Assembly: GCA_028456385.1 (NCBI GenBank)
Contig: JALNQF010000519.1
Coordinates: forward strand, 1 to 25,211
DNA from: Ophiosphaerella korrae
Lineage: Eukaryota; Ascomycota; Dothideomycetes; Pleosporales; Phaeosphaeriaceae
Direction of reading: 5' to 3'
DNA: 25,211 nt
Under the pieces are notes generated by a model. It searched no databases. It saw only the letters and a list, made by a program, of their open reading frames with translations, and was not told where the DNA came from. Of this stretch, positions 20,260 to 25,211 are shown one piece after another (the first letter of the stretch is position 1; each line of letters starts with the position of its first letter). Both the position numbers and the translations under genes were made by a program.

Positions 20260-23200
20260 GGTACTTTATATATTGTTTAGTATTCTATTACTTCTACTAG
20301 TCTAAGCTAATTTAAGAAGCTTTCTTATTTATTTATTAGTAAAACTTTTATAAAGCTATCTACTATTATCTCTATTAATAGAGTATATTTTACTTTAATT
20401 TAGCTAGTAGAGACCTCTTGTCTTAGCTAATAATTGTAGATATTAACGTACTAAAGCTTAGTCTATAGCTTAGCTAGTTCTTTAGTAATAAGCTAGATTA
20501 TTTAAGTATTATTACACTAGATAGTAACGTAATTTATAGGGAGTTTAACGTATAGTTTATTAAGTAGTTTTAATATAAATATAGCTTCTTTAGCTACTTC
20601 TAATAAGGCTAGCAATTTAGCTTTAGTTATAGAAGTAGTAACTATATCTTACTTATTTACTCTCTATATAATAAGCCTATTAAAGAGTTTAATTATATAG
20701 CCTTAAGAGCTTTTTTAATCTATAGTATTATTAGTAAAGGAAGTATTACTAGTAACTTATAATAAGTTACTACTACCTAGCTAGAGTACCTTTAATCTTA
20801 TATAAGAGAAGTATATAAGTACTTAATTAGTAGCCTTATAGTAAGTAGTACTTAGGTTTATAAGAAATTAAGCTAGTTATAATATTATAAAAGCTATATC
20901 TAGCTAGGTAGTTATAGCTATAAATAGGAGTAAGCTAATTTTACGTTAATATTTATTAATCTTAGATAGCGTAGCCTAGCTAGTAAAGGCCTTAAGTTTA
21001 GTAGTAGCTATAGGTATATTATAATAGACGTATAATTTATCTACAAGCTAACTTATCTTATTAATATACGCTACCTATAGTAGTTAAATTATATATTACT
21101 TTCTATCTTAAATTACTTTAATACTAAGAAACTATTAGAGATCTATTCCTCTAGTAATAGTATACTTCTCTTTTAGAAAATTAGTTACTTACTATACTTC
21201 TTTAGTCTTCTATTTATTATATACGATAATAATATTATCTACGTAGAAGAAAATAATAATTCTATCTTTAACTATATAGTATAGTTTATATAGTACTATT
21301 TAAAAGCCTATAGCTTTAAGTATAGCTATAAATTCTCTCTACTATAGGAGAGGTAAGATCTAGAGACTATATAGGGCCTTTTAGACTCTAAAGATTATAC
21401 CTTTCTTTTAGTATCTCCTTAGTATTCTTATATAGATCTCTTAGTCTATTACTATATAAATAAAGGCGTTAGTTACGTTATACTATTTTAGTTTAAGATT
21501 ATATTTAGTAGTAATAGCTATAAGTATCTAAAAGGATTAGCTAGCTAGTATTATAGCGTAAGTCTCTTATACTATAACGTTTTATTACTAGTCTCTTTAT
21601 ATAACAAGTTAAGCTTTATATTTAATAAATTAATAATATTTATTAAGCTTATACGTATATACCTATATATAGTCTAGTATCTACTAGCTAGAACACTAGA
21701 TAGGTTTAGCTAGTACTTTAGTCTATAATTTTATCTAGTAATAGCTAGTTAGGTAAGATAACTTAGCTTCTTTAAATAACTCGCCTATTAGATAGCTTTC
21801 TAGGTTTGTTTAGTATAAGAGTAGTAATAAGAGTTAATTATAGTAAAGCTTTAGTCTTCTTATAAGTATCTTTTTTATCTTAGCTTTATCTATAAGTTCT
21901 CCTTAGTATTTTCTAAAGTTACTTACCTAGGTACTAGCTATAAAGGCTACTACTTATAGTATAGTTTTAGATAAGCTATATCTATTATATACTATTAACT
22001 CTAGTTAGTCTCTAGTTATTAAATAGGCTAGTATTACTATTAGAGGTAGAGATAGTAGAGGAGTTAGATAGTAGTCTACGATCTTTCTTCTATAGTAGTA
22101 GCTAGGTAGATCTTCTTTATTATTTATAGATATATCTAACTTAGTATTATCTTTATAGAAGGACTCTATTTCTAGCTTATATACTAGTACTAGGAGCTTA
22201 ATTATTTTAATATAGGTAGTAATCTCTTCTAGTATTTAATATATAAGGTTATTTATTAGATCCTCTATTTTACTATTAAAGATTATTTACTTATTAAAGA
22301 TTATATCCTATATACTTATTACCTTAGCTATAGATAGTACCTAGATCTAGTAGATATTTAATAACTAGTATCTTATAAGGTAGCTAATCTATACTTTTAG
22401 ATCTAAACGTTATAGCCTTAATTTACTATAATATATATTATTAGTTATTATAAAGGCTTTATACCTATATACTTTTAAGTAAGCTAAGTTTAGCTTTTTT
22501 ATTAATACTATACTTCTTTAATTCTTAGTAACTTTTGTAAAGAATACTTTATATAGTATCTTCTAGTTATTTAAGTAACTTAGCGTTTAATTATATAGGT
22601 AGACTCTAGCCTATATAATTTTAGGCTAAAGTTCTTATAGTAAATTTACGTTAAGTTGTATTATACGTACTTTCTCCTTGTTAATTTCTCTAGCGCGCTT
22701 AGCTCCTCTATTCTAGGCTTAAGTATCTAGAGCTAAAGGTTTAATAGTAATACCTTACAAGTTTAACTAGCGCTAGATCTCTAGTTTTACTATTGTAATC
22801 TTGTTATTAGTTTTAATTACTTTAACTAAGATACTATACTAATTTTTTAAGAAGAAGATTAAGTTTAATAGTACCTTAATAATTAATTTAGCTAACTAGT
22901 TATTAGTAAAGTAGAAGTCCTACTATTATTTTAAGTACTTATTAGTAATAAGTATCTAGCTTTTCTCTTTAGTAATACTTTATACTTTATATAAGTAGAA
23001 GTTAATAGAGAGTCTTTCTCTTAGTCTTTTATAACTAATTCTTAGTATATAGCTAATTTACTACTTTATCTTAGCTTTACTATATATATTATACTAGACT
23101 ATAGATACTCCTTTTATATATACTCCTTAGGCTTACTAGATAAAGTATTTAATTATAGCTAGTCCTAGATAGCTAAGTCTCTTATACTATAGTAGTATAA

Positions 23201-24815
23201 GTACTCTAATAGTCTAAGGTTTATAAGTATAGTACGCTACTTAGTATATAAGATTATATAATAAATAATACTTAAGTACCTATTAACTATAGATCTTAGT
23301 AAAGTATCTAATTATTTATCTATTAGGCTTATTTAGAGTTATTAGCTTAGATTAAGTATTTTACTATATTCTTCTCTACTAAAGTAACTAGAAAGAGACT
23401 TAGTTATAAAAGATATCTAGGTATATAGCTATATTATATAGAACTAGTTTATTTTCTATTAACTAGTTTTTTAGTATAAAGGTAAGAGATCTATATCCTT
23501 TTACTTATATCTTTAACTTACCTACCTATATATAATTATTTAGCCTTAATAGATAATAGTTATATATATAAGTTAAGTTATTTATAATATAGTAAGTTAA
23601 ACTAGAGTCTAGGATAAAGGAATTCTAGAGAGAGTAGGTATTATAAGTATTCTTTATAGTTTTAGTAATAAAAGTACTCTTAATACTTAATATTTACTAG
23701 CTTTCTAGTTAATCTTCTTTATAGATTTTAGTAATCTAAGGTAACTTAGCGTATAGTTCTATATAAAGCTTTATTTAATACTTTAACTATCTTCTTATTA
23801 GTCTTTATAAAGTTATATTATACTTACGTTTATAATTAATAAGCTCTTTTAGAGTTTTACTTAGAGTCTACTAATCTAGTACTTTATTAAGATTAATATA
23901 GTAGTAATTACTAAGTTTATAAAGTCTTTTATAAGCTAGGTATTATTTACTTATAGCTTTTTAACTTATTATTTAGTTAATATTAGTATTACTACTACGT
24001 ATATATTAATTACAAGGTCTACCCTATTTATTAAGTAGTGCGCTATTTATAAAAGAGGCGTCCCTAGTCTTACTCTAGGTAGTATTACTACTAGTAGTAT
24101 AAAGTAAAGTATTATCTACTATAAAAGTAGCTTTATACCTCTCTATATTTAGGAGATAGTATACTATTATATACTTATAGTAGTGTTTTATTATCTCTTT
24201 CTAGTTTATACTAAGTAATAGCTTTCTATTATCTTAAAAGGTTATAGACTAAATTAGTACTATATATTTAATAGCTACTAAAAAGTCTTAAGTAATTATA
24301 TTAATTTATAGTAACTCTACTACTTAATATATTTTAGCCTTAGTAGTAGTATAGTTATACTTAGCTATCTATATATCTTAATTTACTAGGCTTCTTATAA
24401 GCTTAAGTAATTTATAGTATTTATTATATATATACTCTTACTTAATATACTTATCTATACTAATAATTTACTTTAGGTTTAATAGCTACTAGCGTAGAGA
24501 TTAGTTTAGTAAGTAGTATATACGTAGTAGATATAGTAAGACTAAAGATTAGATAAATATTATAATATACTAGAGACTTAACTACTCCTTTTTATACTTG
24601 TATTAGTTACTATAGTATTACTTAGCTAATATTTTATAGTATTTAAGGTCTTCTTTAAAAGCTTTATAACTAGTAGCTAAGAGTTTAGACTACTATGTAG
24701 GAGTCTTAACACCTAATACTAGAGTATAGTTAGCTATTACTAGAGCTCTAATTAGTTCTAGTCTCTAAATTAGCTAAGTAGAAAATTCTAGGTTAATCTT
24801 ATCCTAAATATTATA
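20260..24815 (-). pseudogene. Copia gag-pol polyprotein relic
   Basis: Read on the minus strand through RIP stops, about 1,500 codons follow the Copia order. Gag occupies about 24815-23900 (VLGVKTPTQQSKLL-like). Protease has LDSSLTYYIINN near 23610 (family DSG/DSA box). The GAG-pre-integrase RLSYLGLAII is near 23170. The integrase core is at about 22960-22500, with ILITNKY and AQNRGAKRA replacing the family D and PQNGxAER motifs. A Ser/Asn-rich linker lies near 22050. RT runs about 21950-21080, with the YVDD box at 21234-21245 now YVDN. RNase H follows at about 20700-20400, and the terminal IADGFTKAL-like tail is at about 20350 (now VDSFIKVL). It would have supplied capsid, processing, integration and reverse transcription in one protein. 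It is inactive through stops and active-site changes. Domain limits are approximate and small frame shifts were not excluded. Confidence 0.92.
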
Positions 24816-24919
24816 TACTATATATCTAGATTATAGTTAAATTATCTATATAGTATAATCTTTATTAGTCTTTAATATTATAGTTAGATTATATTAAGTT
24901 ATACTAGCTATCTTGTTTT

Positions 24920-25211
24920 AGCTTTAAGTTATAAAAAAGTAAGAAATTATTACTTTTTAAAGTATACTTTAGTTAAAGCTAAGTATAGTACTTAGCTTAA
25001 TTTAAGAATTATTAGAGGGCTACTAGAGAGTAAGAGATTTACGCCCTTTTTAAAGATACTCGTAGTACTACTAAAAAGTAAGAGAATAGTACTTTTTTAC
25101 TAACGCGCGTAAGACTACTAAAGAGTAAGAGATTAGTACTTTTTACTAATACTCTTTATAGTACTTAGCTTAATACTTAAGTTAATACTTAAGTTAATAC
25201 TTAAGTTAATA
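24920..25211 (-). repeat. Dispersed repeat R, copy 3 (inverted), at window edge
   Basis: The reverse complement matches 9000-9250. It continues beyond the window, so the far limit is unknown. It holds the minisatellite described separately. It lies where the copia 5' LTR would be expected. Confidence 0.65.
25022..25211. repeat. 48-bp minisatellite followed by 12-bp tandem repeats
   Basis: Units beginning ACTA(A/G)A(A/G)AGTAAGAG start at 25022, 25070 and 25117 (period 47-48 bp). They are followed by perfect 12-bp repeats of ACTTAAGTTAAT running to the window end from about 25168. Related but more degenerate subrepeats occur in the 9000-9250 copy. Confidence 0.8.

Larger units (their letters stand above)
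19905..24830 (-). mobile_element. Ty1/Copia retrotransposon, no visible 5' LTR
   Basis: On the minus strand the order is gag (from about 24815), protease, GAG-pre-integrase, integrase, RT and RNase H (to about 20260), then polypurine tract and 3' LTR. Integrase before RT is diagnostic of Copia. All coding parts are RIP-mutated. No copy of the 3' LTR was found upstream of gag; instead repeat R (24920-25211) occupies that place. The 5' LTR is therefore lost, displaced beyond the window or unrecognisable. Confidence 0.92.

Noticed and set aside
1..25211. A mitochondrial or AT-rich bacterial genome
   Set aside because: The AT richness comes from specific loss of CpA/TpG, CpG persists, and the content is Gypsy, Copia and Fot1-type nuclear transposons. 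No mitochondrial genes, tRNAs or rRNAs were seen.
1..25211. Telomeric repeats
   Set aside because: No tandem TTAGGG/CCCTAA runs; isolated CCCTAA-like words occur singly.

Overview
The window is a block of dead transposable elements from a filamentous ascomycete (Pezizomycotina). Almost every CpA and TpG dinucleotide has become TpA on both strands, while CpG, GpG and CpC partly survive. That is the signature of repeat-induced point mutation (RIP), which acts on duplicated DNA in these fungi. All coding sequences seen here are relics: CAA, CAG and TGG codons now read as stops, ATG reads ATA, and Cys and His codons read Tyr. No intact gene, tRNA or rRNA was found. The species cannot be told from the window.

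Layout. 1-204: unassigned edge. 205-519: a copy of a dispersed repeat (called R here) holding a 61-bp palindromic tandem array. 521-3638: 5'-truncated Ty3/Gypsy chromovirus copy 1 on + (RNase H, integrase, chromodomain, 3' UTR, LTR). 3919-4216 and 11163-11440: two same-orientation copies of a second LTR-like repeat (LTR-B). Between them lies a very AT-rich, strongly eroded interval with a foldback/MITE-like element (4552-5182), an old Fot1/pogo-like DNA transposon (about 5390-8560) split by a younger, nearly complete Fot1/pogo-like transposon with perfect 47-bp inverted ends (6130-7987), a second R copy (9000-9437) and an unidentified stretch. 11825-18504: full-length chromovirus copy 2 on + (LTR, gag with two zinc knuckles, pol in another frame, chromodomain, LTR). 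18512-19905: unidentified. 19905-24830: Ty1/Copia element on - (gag, protease, integrase, RT, RNase H, 3' LTR, no visible 5' LTR). 24920-25211: an inverted R copy with minisatellite structure at the window edge.

The elements do not cooperate as a pathway. They record successive insertions: old Fot1 and LTR-B first (most eroded, CpG also lost), then the inner Fot1, gypsy and copia copies, which keep many CpG sites and can still be read residue by residue once RIP is allowed for. The two gypsy copies keep their pol frame over about 680 and 1,115 codons with no net indel, so they decayed by point mutation rather than deletion. The setting suggests an AT-rich heterochromatic isochore, possibly pericentromeric (inference). 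I did not find an undescribed functional system. The most interesting structures are the nested Fot1 pair, the mismatched LTRs of gypsy copy 2, the foldback element and the palindromic array.
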